DNA of 47,700 nucleotides from the NCBI GenBank assembly GCA_024761205.1, contig JAMASS010000027.1, forward strand, positions 25,497-73,196, read 5' to 3'. The stretch comes from Limisphaerales bacterium. Lineage in GTDB: Bacteria; Verrucomicrobiota; Verrucomicrobiia; Limisphaerales; AAA164-E04. A program made the position numbers and the translations under genes. Under the pieces are notes generated by a model. It worked only from the letters and a program-made list of their open reading frames with translations, made no database searches and had not been told where the DNA came from. Every line of letters starts with the position of its first letter. The stretch's first letter is position 1. Shown piece after piece: positions 37,451-46,366 of the stretch.

Positions 37451-39835
37451 TCAAAATCGGGTGATGGCCTCACTAAGATTCAAAATAGCGCGAGCTGCCA
37501 ATATCCAATCCCGTTTATCATCTACCTGACTCAATCGGGTTCCAGCATCATTCTCAAGCAGAGACCTCAACAAAAAAAGCTCCTCAGGGTCTGGCGCTCG
37601 CGAAAGCACCCGTTCAAAGCCAAACCGGAGCCGCTCACTCTTCGAACTACCCCCTTCTATCAACATTTGCTCCGCCAGCCCCTTGGCCGCTGCTACAAAA
37701 CTCGGATCATTCAACAGCACCAGCGCCCCAACCGGCGTGTTTGAAACCGGCCGCTGCGCCATGCACTCCTCTCGGCTCGGCGCATCAAAGGCAGCCAGCA
37801 TGGGATGCAGGAACTGCCGCTGCCAATGGATATAGACACCTCGACGCCACTGCCGATGATCCTCATGTGCCTCGTAAGTTCGCTTGGGAAAGTTCAAATG
37901 CCGATAGTAACCGGCCGGCTGAAACGGTTTCACGCTGGCTCCACCCACTTCATAATCCAATAAACCACCGCCAGCCAAAAGCGTGTCTCGAATCATCTCT
38001 GCCGGAAGTCGAAAACGAGCTTGTCGGGCGAGCAATTGGTTGTAGGGATCGCGGGCGCGCATCTCAGCCGACTCATAGGAATCCTGCCGATAAGTCCGAC
38101 TCCACGCCATCAGGCGCATCATGTGCTTGATATCCCATCCACTCTCCACAAACTCGATCGCCAGTTGATCGAGCAACTCACCATGCAGAGGGGGCTCTCC
38201 CTGTCCCCCAAAGTCATCGAGCGAGCGGGACAGGCCACCTCCAAACATCAAGAACCACAAACGATTAGCAAACACGCGTGCCGTTAACAGGCCAATCCCC
38301 GATTCAGAATCGGTCAACCAGTTGGCCAAATCCAAACGCGTCACCCGCCGGTCGGTATCCAACATCAATCTTCCTAAAAATTCGGGCACAGCGGGTTTGA
38401 CCACCGGTCCGGACTCATCAAGCCAATTCCCCCGCGGCAGCAAACGGACCGTCCTCGGTTCCACCGCCTGCGTCACCATTACTTTCCGAGCCTCCGAAGA
38501 GAGGCGATCTTTCATCTGCCGGAGCCAAGCCATGCGATCACTCACTGCCGTCTGCTCTGGCTCGCTGGGTCTTGCCTCGAGAGCTTCGATCTCACGCTCC
38601 AGCAACGCCAACACTTGTCGCTCCCGCCGACTCAGTACCTCGATTTCGGGCTCTCGGCGCGTTGGGAGATCATTGGTCCCATCCTTGAAGTGACGTGTTT
38701 CATCCACATCTGCAAAGAAGGCCTGCATTGCGTAGAAGTCCTTACTCGTAATCGGATCGTACTTGTGATCGTGACACTGGGCACAACCCATCGTCGCACC
38801 CAACCACACGCTAGAAACATTTCGCACGCGATCAGCGCCGTAAATCGCCAAGTACTCCTTTGGTTGAACACCGCCTTCGTGCGACGTCTGCAATAAACGA
38901 TTGTAACCGGTGGCAATCCGCTGATCAATGGTCGTCTCCAGCAGGAGATCACCGGCCAGTTGCTCCCGAGTGAATTGATCAAACGGCAGATTGTCGTTGA
39001 AGGCATCAATCACGTAATCGCGGTAAGGCGAGATATTGTGATCCTGATCCCCATGATAACCTACCGTGTCAGCGTACCGCACCAAATCCAACCAATAGGC
39101 CGCAAGCCGTTCGCCAAACTGAGGACTCTCCAACAACGAATCGATCAAGCGTTGGTAAGCCTGCGGCGTCGGCGCGGCAACAAACGCACTTACCATTTCC
39201 CGCGTTGGCGGAAGGCCAACCAGATCAAAACTCAAACGCCGTACTAGGGTCGTCGGATTGGCATCCAACGATGGCTCCAACCCGTTGGACTCCAATCGAG
39301 CGAGCACCCAATGATCGATCCAATTTCGCGGCCAGGTTCCTCGATTCACCGGAGGCACCGGCTTCCGTATTGGTGTTTGATAGGCCCAGTGCTGCGACCA
39401 AACCGCCCCCTCCGCGATCCAACGCTTGATCAGCGCCACCTCGGACTCCGTCAAGGCCTTGCCAGACTCCTCTGGAGGCATTCGATCCTCTGGATCTTTG
39501 GCAGTGATCCGCACCACCATCTCACTCAGATCCGGTCGCCACGGCACAATTGCAGACGAGCTGGAATGATTCGCCTTGGCGCTGGATTCGAGATCCAACC
39601 GGAGATCCGCCTTCCGATCCTCGGCATCCGGTCCGTGACAGAAAAAACAGCGATCCGAGAGTAGTGGCCGAATCTCTCGGTTGAAATCGATCGCAGATGC
39701 AGCCAATGACCGTCCGCCCAAGCTCATCCCGATAAGAGCCGCGACAACCAACAGAGCAACAACCCGAGCCGCAGGCCTAAATCTGCCGCAGGATGTGGAG
39801 ATACCATTCAAAGGATCGATCGGCCTAGCATTCAT
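37451..39835 (-). CDS. PSCyt1/DUF1549/DUF1553 cytochrome-like protein
   Basis: 794 residues, exported: a hydrophobic N-terminal segment (VVALLVVAALIGMSLGG, about residues 26-42) precedes a Planctomycete-type cytochrome C domain with haem motif CFFCHGPD. Next comes DUF1549 (WIDHWVLARLESNGLEPSLD, RRLSFDLVGLPPTREMVSAF). After a coiled region rich in RRERQVLALLEREIEALE comes DUF1553 (FANRLWFLMFGGGLSRSLDD, FGGQGEPPLHGELLDQLAIE). Such proteins are typical of Planctomycetes and Verrucomicrobia and occur with DUF1501 genes. It begins 2 bases after the Rrf2 gene stop and ends 18 bases before the DUF1501 start, so the three form an operon. Confidence 0.94.
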   Translation of the reverse strand: MNARPIDPLNGISTSCGRFRPAARVVALLVVAALIGMSLGGRSLAASAIDFNREIRPLLSDRCFFCHGPDAEDRKADLRLDLESSAKANHSSSSAIVPWRPDLSEMVVRITAKDPEDRMPPEESGKALTESEVALIKRWIAEGAVWSQHWAYQTPIRKPVPPVNRGTWPRNWIDHWVLARLESNGLEPSLDANPTTLVRRLSFDLVGLPPTREMVSAFVAAPTPQAYQRLIDSLLESPQFGERLAAYWLDLVRYADTVGYHGDQDHNISPYRDYVIDAFNDNLPFDQFTREQLAGDLLLETTIDQRIATGYNRLLQTSHEGGVQPKEYLAIYGADRVRNVSSVWLGATMGCAQCHDHKYDPITSKDFYAMQAFFADVDETRHFKDGTNDLPTRREPEIEVLSRRERQVLALLEREIEALEARPSEPEQTAVSDRMAWLRQMKDRLSSEARKVMVTQAVEPRTVRLLPRGNWLDESGPVVKPAVPEFLGRLMLDTDRRVTRLDLANWLTDSESGIGLLTARVFANRLWFLMFGGGLSRSLDDFGGQGEPPLHGELLDQLAIEFVESGWDIKHMMRLMAWSRTYRQDSYESAEMRARDPYNQLLARQARFRLPAEMIRDTLLAGGGLLDYEVGGASVKPFQPAGYYRHLNFPKRTYEAHEDHRQWRRGVYIHWQRQFLHPMLAAFDAPSREECMAQRPVSNTPVGALVLLNDPSFVAAAKGLAEQMLIEGGSSKSERLRFGFERVLSRAPDPEELFLLRSLLENDAGTRLSQVDDKRDWILAARAILNLSEAITRF

Positions 39836-39837
39836 AC

Positions 39838-40254
39838 TCAGATATAGTACATCTCCTGCTCCTGCCTACCAGCTTCGACCATCTGCTGAAAACTAATGGC
39901 GCCAGCCGCCTCGTCCAGTGCCCTCTGTATCTGCGACCAACTTTCCCTTAATTCAGCCGGACATTGCGAATCCGCAGACGGGGGCTCAAAAACCCGACCG
40001 TGAATATGTTGCAACACATCAGCTATGGTAATATCGTCGGGACTCCGTGCCAGCCAATAACCTCCATCCTTCCCGCGTTGACTGCGCACGATGCCAGCGT
40101 TTTTGAGCTCGATAAGAATCTGGACCAAATAATTGTGTGGGATCGATTGCTCCGTAGCGAGCGACTCCACGCGCACGGCCTTGCCCGCCGCATGGTGTCG
40201 GGCCAAGCCAAGCACAGCCCGAGCAGCGTAGTCACACTTTACGGTCAGCCTCAC
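39838..40254 (-). CDS. Rrf2-family transcriptional regulator
   Basis: 138 residues. The winged-helix pattern is clear: MRLTVKCDYAARAVLGLARH, then VESLATEQSIPHNYLVQILI and LKNAGIVRSQRGKDGGYWLA, ending in IADVLQHIHG. IscR/NsrR-type members bind an Fe-S cluster through three Cys in the region before the last helix; here only one Cys is present there (SQCPAEL) besides Cys7, so a classical cluster is unlikely. Its stop is 2 bases from the start of the PSCyt1/DUF1549 gene, so it probably regulates its own operon. Confidence 0.92.
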   Translation of the reverse strand: MRLTVKCDYAARAVLGLARHHAAGKAVRVESLATEQSIPHNYLVQILIELKNAGIVRSQRGKDGGYWLARSPDDITIADVLQHIHGRVFEPPSADSQCPAELRESWSQIQRALDEAAGAISFQQMVEAGRQEQEMYYI

Positions 40255-40589
40255 TCAGCAAAGATAGTCTCAAAGGTTTATGCTCATCAACTTGGAACTT
40301 CAAACCTGAAAGATGAAACTTTGAGCACCCACCGGACTTTGGTTGACGACTCTGTCCGTGATCGGTGTCCCTCAGCCCTCTATCTTCTTTATCTCGGCAC
40401 CAAGCTAGACCGCATGCCTCTACTCATTTCTACTCGCAATGTCGCCTCTGGGCTAGCCCGGATATCTCGCCAATAGAGATGGCCGCCATGAGGTGGACGG
40501 GATTTTGAGGGCTTCTTGAAGATGGGCGGCGGTGGGAGTGGGGAGGGCCTAGGGCAATCCCCATGCTTTTCAGTCTCCCTGCCGTTGGA
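40255..40589. other. 335-base region upstream of the Rrf2 operon with no gene
   Basis: It should contain the promoter of the minus-strand Rrf2 operon, but no clear -35/-10 pair was found. The remainder, up to the first permease remnant, shows no protein resemblance in any frame. Confidence 0.5.
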
Positions 40590-41403
40590 CAATCTTTATT
40601 GGCGAGAAATCCGGGTTAATCTCGTTGGAAAACTGCGGGAAGACGTGACACGGACGCTCAGGTGCAGGCGGAACTGACCAACGTGACCAAGTGTGTCCTG
40701 GCAGCGTTCGATCATCCGCTAAAGTTTGGCCGTTACGAAGAGCCCATCACGATCACACCGGTTCACGAACGGTTGGTCAGGCATGCGAGGCCGGAATTGT
40801 ATCTCCTGTTCGCCGCGGTTTTTTTGTGCTGCTGATTGGCTTGCGCCAATGTCGCCAATCTGCTGCTTGTCCTTGTCGGCGCGGTGGCGGCATTGGTGTC
40901 TTGTTTAATTTTGGGGACTGGCGCCCTGTCTCAGACCTTGCCCTCCTCGCTCCCCCCAGTTAAGTAAGTGCACCATCGACGCCCGAGTTCTGCTCTTTGC
41001 CATCGCCCTTTCGGTGTTGACCACACTGATCTCGGCGCTGAATAAAGGGGATGAGTCAGTGGAAAGTCTGGCTGATCGCGTATGCGAAAACTTTTCGTGG
41101 TCAGCGACGTCGCTCTCACCACAGCGCCACTCATGGGCGCAGGACTGACGATCCAAAGCTTTTGACGACTGAGTCGAGTTGATTTTGGTTTCAACCTAGA
41201 GCACTTGCTCTCTTTCGACTTGCTTTCGACAGGCTGCGATTCAGCCCGAGCGAAGGTTGGCCTCCTTTCACGAGGGTGCCGATCAACTCGAACGTTTGCC
41301 AGGTGTGCAGCGGATGGGAGACATCGACAGCCTGCCTATTGTCTCTCGGCGGCTTATGAAGAGGACGCGGCAATTTCCAGAGTTTACTGGCGTTGTGTTG
41401 TGA
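40590..41403 (+). pseudogene. Decayed FtsX/MacB-like (ADOP-type) permease, N-terminal and middle part
   Basis: Ordered but frame-broken pieces of an ABC-type permease of the acidobacterial-duplicated-orphan-permease kind: VNLVGKLREDV; AQVQAELTNVTK; PITITPVHERLVRHARPEL with YLLFAAVFLCC-stop-LACANVANLLL; TIDARVLLFAIALSVLTTLI; LFVVSDVALTTAPLMGAGLT with IQSF-stop-RLSRVDFGFN (TGA for the family Trp); LEHLLSFDLL; and QLERLPGVQRMGDIDSLPIV. A segment after LACANVANLLL appears deleted. Stops and several frameshifts make it non-functional. The expected C-terminus does not follow on this strand; it lies inverted just downstream. Confidence 0.78.
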
Positions 41404-41436
41404 CCGCGATATTTTGCCTGCCTGCTCCCAGCATGC

Positions 41437-41727
41437 CGTCCGGCTCCTAGGGCGATTCGGGTCCCGAGTTCTTGGATGCGTTGAGCAACGTCATAGGACA
41501 TCACTCCACAACAAAAAGGCCGCGGGCGGTAAGAAAGAATGCCGTTCCGGCGAAGAACCCCATCGGCGCCATGGTGGATTTAGGACGGGCAACGGAACAG
41601 GTTATGACTTCGGACATCATCATGAACGCCGGAATCGGGACATTGCGATCTTGTTCGGTAACGGTGGCTCTCAGGGACCGGGCAAAGTTCAAAGGGTTCC
41701 TTACGTCCGGACAACAACGGTCATCAT
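41437..41727 (-). pseudogene. Inverted C-terminal fragment of an ADOP-type permease
   Basis: On the minus strand: MMTVVVRT, stop, NPLNFARSLRATVTEQDRNV, MGFFAGTAFFLTARGLF, then after a one-base shift VMSYDVAQRIQELGTRIALG with AGR. This is the periplasmic-to-last-membrane-segment portion of the same family (normal pattern GLYGVMSYxVAQRTxEIGIRxALGA). It is exactly the portion missing from the adjacent plus-strand remnant, so both may derive from one gene split by an inversion. Confidence 0.75.
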
Positions 41728-41849
41728 GTGGTTGGGGCACCATTTGCCCCGGGGAAACCGAGCGTGCGGTGTGCGGATAACGAAGCCTGGGAAATCAAAC
41801 GCAAGCGCGACAAAGAAGGCTGGATACCCGGGAACGCGATGCCATTGCC

Positions 41850-42052
41850 ATGAAATTACCCGCACTCCACATCATTCGGTTGTTGATCGCCACAGTCCTT
41901 GCCTGTTAGGTTTCCACCGCCCAAAGCCTAACGTCCACTTCGCTGCTGTCGACGATCTAAGCGATTGAACCGGACGGACACACGCTGTTTCCCCTTTGTC
42001 AAAGCTCGCTACCCAGGCACCGGTATATAATCTTTCGAGGGCGGCTTGCGGG
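41850..42052 (+). pseudogene. N-terminal remnant of a sulfatase
   Basis: A signal-peptide-like start, MKLPALHIIRLLIATVLAC, is followed by a stop; then in another frame PKPNVHFAAVDDLSD, matching the sulfatase opening PNVLFIAVDDLxDW, with TGA at the Trp; then SPLSKLATQAPVYNLSRAA. The last piece aligns with the active-site motif of sulfatases, PVCNPSRAA, but the Cys that becomes formylglycine is Tyr and the Pro is Leu, and about 15 residues before it are lost. The downstream catalytic domain is absent. Clearly dead. Confidence 0.7.
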
Positions 42053-42497
42053 TGCTTGATTTTGTGAATTGATCTGGCAAGATCAATTCGTGGACAATTG
42101 ATTCCACGCTGCATGTTATCAATGAGCTGCCTACTGTTCTTTCAGGCATTGGACAAATGCCTCAGAATCTGCTTTTTTGGGTGTCACTTCTGTGCAGTGC
42201 TTGGGTGAAGCAAATGCCGCAAGTCCTCAGAGTGAGAGTTTGAAAATGGACTTGCATAGCGTAACGAATCAAGTCGGTCATTATGATGGGGTCAAGTAGT
42301 AACTCAGCACGGAATATTTTCACCGAAAGAGCCATGCAAACGAGGGCTTCTCATCTGATCATTCTCTCATCAGTATCGCACTTCAAGGATTCGATTGGCG
42401 GCGGTATATCGTCTGATTCGACACTAGTCCATCGTGATTCTCATGCTCCAAATCCGTCCCGATATCTTTTCCGTTCCGCTTTTACCCACTGATCCAA
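42053..42497 (+). other. 445-base region upstream of the tyrosine kinase gene
   Basis: No protein resemblance was found in any frame. It must contain the promoter of the plus-strand Wzc-like gene, but no consensus pair stands out. It may include more decayed DNA continuing from the sulfatase remnant. Confidence 0.45.
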
Positions 42498-44693
42498 ATG
42501 ATAGATAATTCTTACAATAGTGCCTCTCAAAACGGTCCAATGCCGCCTGTTCGCGATGCCTCCAGAGGGTTTGGCAGCATGACTGAAGAAAAGGCCAATG
42601 CGAAATATTATTGGTACGTCCTGCTTGAACGTCGCTGGCTGGTGATTACTACATTTGTGACGACCCTGGCCCTTGGAGTGATCTACCTCTTCAAAGCCGT
42701 GGCAGTCTATGAGGCCGAATCCATGGTCCAGATAGACACCGTGGAGCCTAATATCCTAAAAGGAACGGAGCGATTGGTCACGGATGTGAGACGGTCTCAT
42801 CTTCTTAACACCGAACAAAAGAAGGTCATTAGTAGAACCCTTGTCCAAAAAGTAGTTGATCAGCTCGATCTCAGAGCTGACCCGCGATTTCGGGATTCGA
42901 ATGATGTCGTCCAATCGGTCGCCGACTCAATCAATGTCACTCCCATCCGATTCACTCAACTGCTGAAGATCGGCTTCGAACACACCGATCCAAAACAAGC
43001 AGCAAAAATTGCCAATACGCTCGTGGATGAATTTGTTAAGCAGAATCGCGAAACCAAGGTAGGAAAACTGGCCGACCTTCATTTTTATCTCGAAGACGAA
43101 TTTCAGTCTACGAAGGAGAAACTGAACATTGCCCGTCAAAAGATGCAGGATTATCGGGAATCCCATGGCACCGTTTCACTGGAGAAGGATCAGGATATCA
43201 CCCTGCGAGCCCTAATCCAAGCTCAGACGGATTATGCCCGGGCCGAAAGTGAAGAAGCTGCGGTTCGGTCAATTGCTGAAGCAATACAAAGCCATTTGGC
43301 AGCGGGCAAACCGCTCGAGACCATCCCTCAAATCGCCTCAGACCCGCAAATTATCGCTCTGCAACAATCCCTAACCAAGGCGGAAGCCCACTTGCAGAGC
43401 CTTTTGGTCACTTACAAAGAAGGCTGGCCTGCGGTGAAGGAACTTAAAAAACAGATTGCCTCACTCAAACAGTCTCTCGCCAAAACTGCTAACGACGTGT
43501 TACCCGCAACGTTACTAGCCGCCGAACAGGCGAAGGCAAAACTAGACAGCCTGGCGGCGCTGGTCAAAGTCCGCGAAACAGCCCAATTAAAACTTAACAA
43601 ACAACGAATTCATTACGATATTGAGTCCCGCGACGCCGAACATCTGTACATCCTCTACAATACCCTCCTCTCCAGACTTGAAGAGGTTAGAATCGCTCAG
43701 CGAAGCTACGCCAGCAGTATTACAGTCGTCGACTATGCCCACGATCCCTTGGAGCCCGTGAAACCCCGTGTTGCGTTCACTCTTCTGTTTTTGGTGTTCG
43801 GCGGCTTGGTCCTTGGGGTGGGGAGCGCTTTCTTTGTCAATTTCTTGGATGACTCGATCAAGACCCAAGAGGATGTAGAAGCCTATCTTGGCTTAACATT
43901 TCTGGGATACATCGCCCGAATTAAGGGCGGAGAAAACTCAGAGCGGAGCCAGGAATCTTTTATTAACCCTCAGTCCGTTGTCTCAGAGTCCTTTCGCACT
44001 CTTAGGGCCACGATATCGCTCTTGCCGAATGGCAGCTCTTACCGAATGATTGCTGTATCGAGCACTAAGTCTGGAGAAGGAAAATCGTTGACCGCTTCGA
44101 ACCTCGCCATCGTCTGGGCTCAAGCCGGCAGCAAAACACTCCTAGTTGACAGCGACCTCAGAAGACCGGCGCTCCATGAAATCCACCGACTCCTAAATAC
44201 TTACGGCCTGACAGACTTTTTGACAGAACAAAAAGATTTTAAGGACATTATCCAATCAGGGCAGATTCCGAACCTGGACTTCACCACATCGGGACCCATT
44301 CCTAGAAACCCCTCTGAACTCCTCAGCAGCGAGAGATTCTCTCAGTTCATCAATGAAGCACGAAGAAACTACGACCGAGTTGTTATCGACTGTCCACCCA
44401 TATCCGCAGTTAGCGATCCGCTCTCGATCTCATCACAGTGCGATGGCATTATCTTTATTTCCAGATTTAACGAGATTCGCAGGGAGCACGCCCGTCGAAC
44501 CGTACAACGACTTAAAGAAGCCGGTGTTCAAATGATCGGAGCCTTGATCAACAACATCAGCGTAGACAATAGCTACGGATATTACTACTCCGACTACTAC
44601 TACAAGCCCTACAAATCAGAGGAGACAGCGAAGAGCGGAAGGGATAAAGAGTCACCCAAAGCCGAGGAAATTAAGGCCGGCACGGGAGCTTAA
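42498..44693 (+). CDS. Polysaccharide co-polymerase / BY-type tyrosine kinase (Wzc-like)
   Basis: 731 residues. An N-terminal cytoplasmic stretch leads to TM1 (WLVITTFVTTLALGVIYLF, about residues 47-65), a long periplasmic Wzz domain with coiled coils (about 66-425), and TM2 (VAFTLLFLVFGGLVLGVGSA, about 427-446). The C-terminal kinase has Walker A SSTKSGEGKSLTASNLA, Walker A' LLVDSDLRRP and Walker B VVIDCPPISAVSD. The tail carries a Tyr cluster (YGYYYSDYYYKPYK) for autophosphorylation. Such proteins control chain length and export of exopolysaccharide in the inner membrane. No export or glycosyltransferase gene is beside it. ATG 42498 is used; ATG 42579 (MTEEKANAKYYW) is an alternative. Confidence 0.93.
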   Translation: MIDNSYNSASQNGPMPPVRDASRGFGSMTEEKANAKYYWYVLLERRWLVITTFVTTLALGVIYLFKAVAVYEAESMVQIDTVEPNILKGTERLVTDVRRSHLLNTEQKKVISRTLVQKVVDQLDLRADPRFRDSNDVVQSVADSINVTPIRFTQLLKIGFEHTDPKQAAKIANTLVDEFVKQNRETKVGKLADLHFYLEDEFQSTKEKLNIARQKMQDYRESHGTVSLEKDQDITLRALIQAQTDYARAESEEAAVRSIAEAIQSHLAAGKPLETIPQIASDPQIIALQQSLTKAEAHLQSLLVTYKEGWPAVKELKKQIASLKQSLAKTANDVLPATLLAAEQAKAKLDSLAALVKVRETAQLKLNKQRIHYDIESRDAEHLYILYNTLLSRLEEVRIAQRSYASSITVVDYAHDPLEPVKPRVAFTLLFLVFGGLVLGVGSAFFVNFLDDSIKTQEDVEAYLGLTFLGYIARIKGGENSERSQESFINPQSVVSESFRTLRATISLLPNGSSYRMIAVSSTKSGEGKSLTASNLAIVWAQAGSKTLLVDSDLRRPALHEIHRLLNTYGLTDFLTEQKDFKDIIQSGQIPNLDFTTSGPIPRNPSELLSSERFSQFINEARRNYDRVVIDCPPISAVSDPLSISSQCDGIIFISRFNEIRREHARRTVQRLKEAGVQMIGALINNISVDNSYGYYYSDYYYKPYKSEETAKSGRDKESPKAEEIKAGTGA

Positions 44694-44754
44694 GCAGGCG
44701 CTCAAAACTACTATTCGGCACCCCCGAGGCAACTTTTAGGGAACGGGGCAGCCC

Positions 44755-45846
44755 TTAAGAAGCCGCCTTAACAGCTTCTGATTCGGGGGATTTGTCCGCT
44801 CTAGGCGGATATCGTTTTGCCAGAATTGCGGCTTTGATGCGCTCAGCTAGATCTGCGTTTTCCATCAGCGCCAGTCTTGTCGCCTCCTTGCCTTGCCCGA
44901 TCAACTCCCCATCAAACTGAAACCAAGCCCCTTTCTTGTTCACCACACCATCCCTGAGGCCGAGATCAAGCATACTGCCCTCTTTGTTGATCCCATGGTT
45001 ATAGATGATATCAAATTCGGCTTCAGCAAAAGGAGGTGCCACCTTGTTTTTCACAATCTTGACCTTGACATGGTTCCCAATCGCTGCCCCGCTGGAGTCT
45101 TTCAGTGTCTCTTTTCGGCGAATGTCAATTCTCACGCTAGCATAGAACTTCAACGCCTTTCCACCCGGAGTTGTCTCAGGGCTCCCGAAAATGACCCCCA
45201 CCTTTTCCCTGAGCTGATTGGTGAATAAGCAGGTGGTTTTTCCTTTGCTCAAGATTGAAGTTAGCTTTCTCAACGCCTGACTCATCAATCGCGCCTGCAT
45301 GCCCATCGTCGCCATCCCCATCTCTCCCTCCAACTCGGCCTTGGGCACCAGAGCGGCCACAGAATCGACAACAATCACATCAACCGCGCCCGAACGAGCC
45401 AAGGTCTCACAGATCGTCAAGGCTTCCTCTCCGCTATCGGGTTGAGAAACTAACAAGTCGTCTAGGTTGACTCCAAGCCTCTTGGCGTACGCCGGATCAA
45501 GCGCATGCTCAGCATCGATAAAGGCTGCCGCCCCCCCCGCCTCTTGCGCATTCGCAATCACGTGCAGCATCACGGTCGTCTTGCCGGAAGATTCCGGTCC
45601 GTAAATCTCAATGATTCGGCCCTTCGGCAAACCGCCGACGCCCAATGCCATGTCAACCGACATTGCTCCGGTTGGAATGACTTCAATTTGGGATTTCAGA
45701 TTAGCGTCCCCGAGACGCATGATACTCCCCTCACCAAACGTTTTGGTAATCGTGCTGATGGCCGTTTGCAAATTCCGCCTTCTTTCAGAGGCATCAGCAG
45801 AAGAATCGGGAACTGATTTTCGTCCTTTCTCAGTCTTTGGAGGCAT
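44755..45846 (-). CDS. recA: Recombinase RecA
   Basis: RecA (363 aa) is the strand-exchange ATPase and co-protease of the SOS response. Walker A is GPESSGKTT, Walker B region [19 protein letters not shown], and loop L2 lies around [20 protein letters not shown]. It begins with a short variable N-terminus ([20 protein letters not shown]) before [20 protein letters not shown]. Length is normal. It is convergent with the Wzc-like gene and has a promoter 23 bases upstream of the ATG. Confidence 0.98.
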   Translation of the reverse strand: MPPKTEKGRKSVPDSSADASERRRNLQTAISTITKTFGEGSIMRLGDANLKSQIEVIPTGAMSVDMALGVGGLPKGRIIEIYGPESSGKTTVMLHVIANAQEAGGAAAFIDAEHALDPAYAKRLGVNLDDLLVSQPDSGEEALTICETLARSGAVDVIVVDSVAALVPKAELEGEMGMATMGMQARLMSQALRKLTSILSKGKTTCLFTNQLREKVGVIFGSPETTPGGKALKFYASVRIDIRRKETLKDSSGAAIGNHVKVKIVKNKVAPPFAEAEFDIIYNHGINKEGSMLDLGLRDGVVNKKGAWFQFDGELIGQGKEATRLALMENADLAERIKAAILAKRYPPRADKSPESEAVKAAS

Positions 45847-45868
45847 AAGGTGTCAAAGTTTGACGGTC

Positions 45869-45896
45869 AGGATAGATCAACCTGCAGGTAAGTCAA
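45869..45896 (-). promoter_or_regulatory. Probable sigma70-type promoter of recA
   Basis: On the minus strand TTGACT (-35, 45891-45896) and TATCCT (-10, 45869-45874) are separated by 16 bases; the -10 box ends 22 bases before the recA ATG. No clear TGTTC-N4-GAACA-type LexA box was found in the 116-base intergenic region. Confidence 0.55.
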
Positions 45897-45962
45897 TGGT
45901 CACAGCCAAATCCGAGCTTATCGTGTATCTTGCACCACCCACCCCAACATCCGTTCACCATC

Positions 45963-46253
45963 TCAGTCACCAAGAAGTTTTCTTAGTTTATCAGCAGCAT
46001 CCGGCACTTTTTTGGTTCCCCCGAATGTCCGTAGAACCATCTCAAAATACTCACAAAAATTCGCCCGATCCTTCTCCATTACCGGCTCCGCCCTTCGCTC
46101 CCGACATTGGTACGCCGCGTGTTCGTCGAAATGTTCGCAGTTCAAACAAACTCGCAGATCCGCCCGGCATTGGAGACAGGTCACACTTCGTCCCGGCTGT
46201 CCGCTCAGCATCCATTCCCACCCACAACTATGGCAATGCTTTGTCACCATCAA
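45963..46253 (-). CDS. Small Cys-rich, probably zinc-binding conserved protein
   Basis: 96 residues. Three Cys-x-x-Cys pairs occur in a row: CHSCGWEW, CLQCRADLRVC and CLNCEHFDEHAAYQC. They are followed by the conserved block RRAEPVMEKDRANFCEYFEM. The pattern suggests two zinc-ribbon-like sites. Proteins ending in AEPVxxKxRANFCxxF are widespread and uncharacterised. A second Met directly follows the first, so the start may be 46250. It is 116 bases upstream of recA on the same strand and could be transcribed with it. Confidence 0.8.
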   Translation of the reverse strand: MMVTKHCHSCGWEWMLSGQPGRSVTCLQCRADLRVCLNCEHFDEHAAYQCRERRAEPVMEKDRANFCEYFEMVLRTFGGTKKVPDAADKLRKLLGD

Positions 46254-46366
46254 CTATTGAAGTTGAGTCAGACCAATCTGCTCGGACGCAAAATCAATTT
46301 TGGACATGGAACTGGATATCACCAACCGCCTACGGTGTGAAAACCCGGAAGGAATATCCGACCAAT

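Noticed and set aside
41393-41968. 191-codon plus-strand ORF ending in PKPNVHFAAVDDLSD
   Set aside because: Only its last residues are sulfatase-like; the rest is opposite the inverted permease fragment and reads as noise.
25579-42052. Reassignment of TGA to Trp (alternative genetic code)
   Set aside because: Intact genes in the window terminate at TGA and use TGG for Trp, and the TGA-bearing loci also carry frameshifts.
44694-44754. Terminator between the Wzc-like gene and recA
   Set aside because: Only a weak AGGG/CCCT pairing was found and no T tract, so it was not called.
45945-45956. Possible LexA box upstream of recA (minus strand GAACGGATGTTG)
   Set aside because: It resembles a GAAC-N4-GTTC box with one mismatch but is not the TGTTC-N4-GAACA type expected for this phylum, and it lies upstream of the -35 element.
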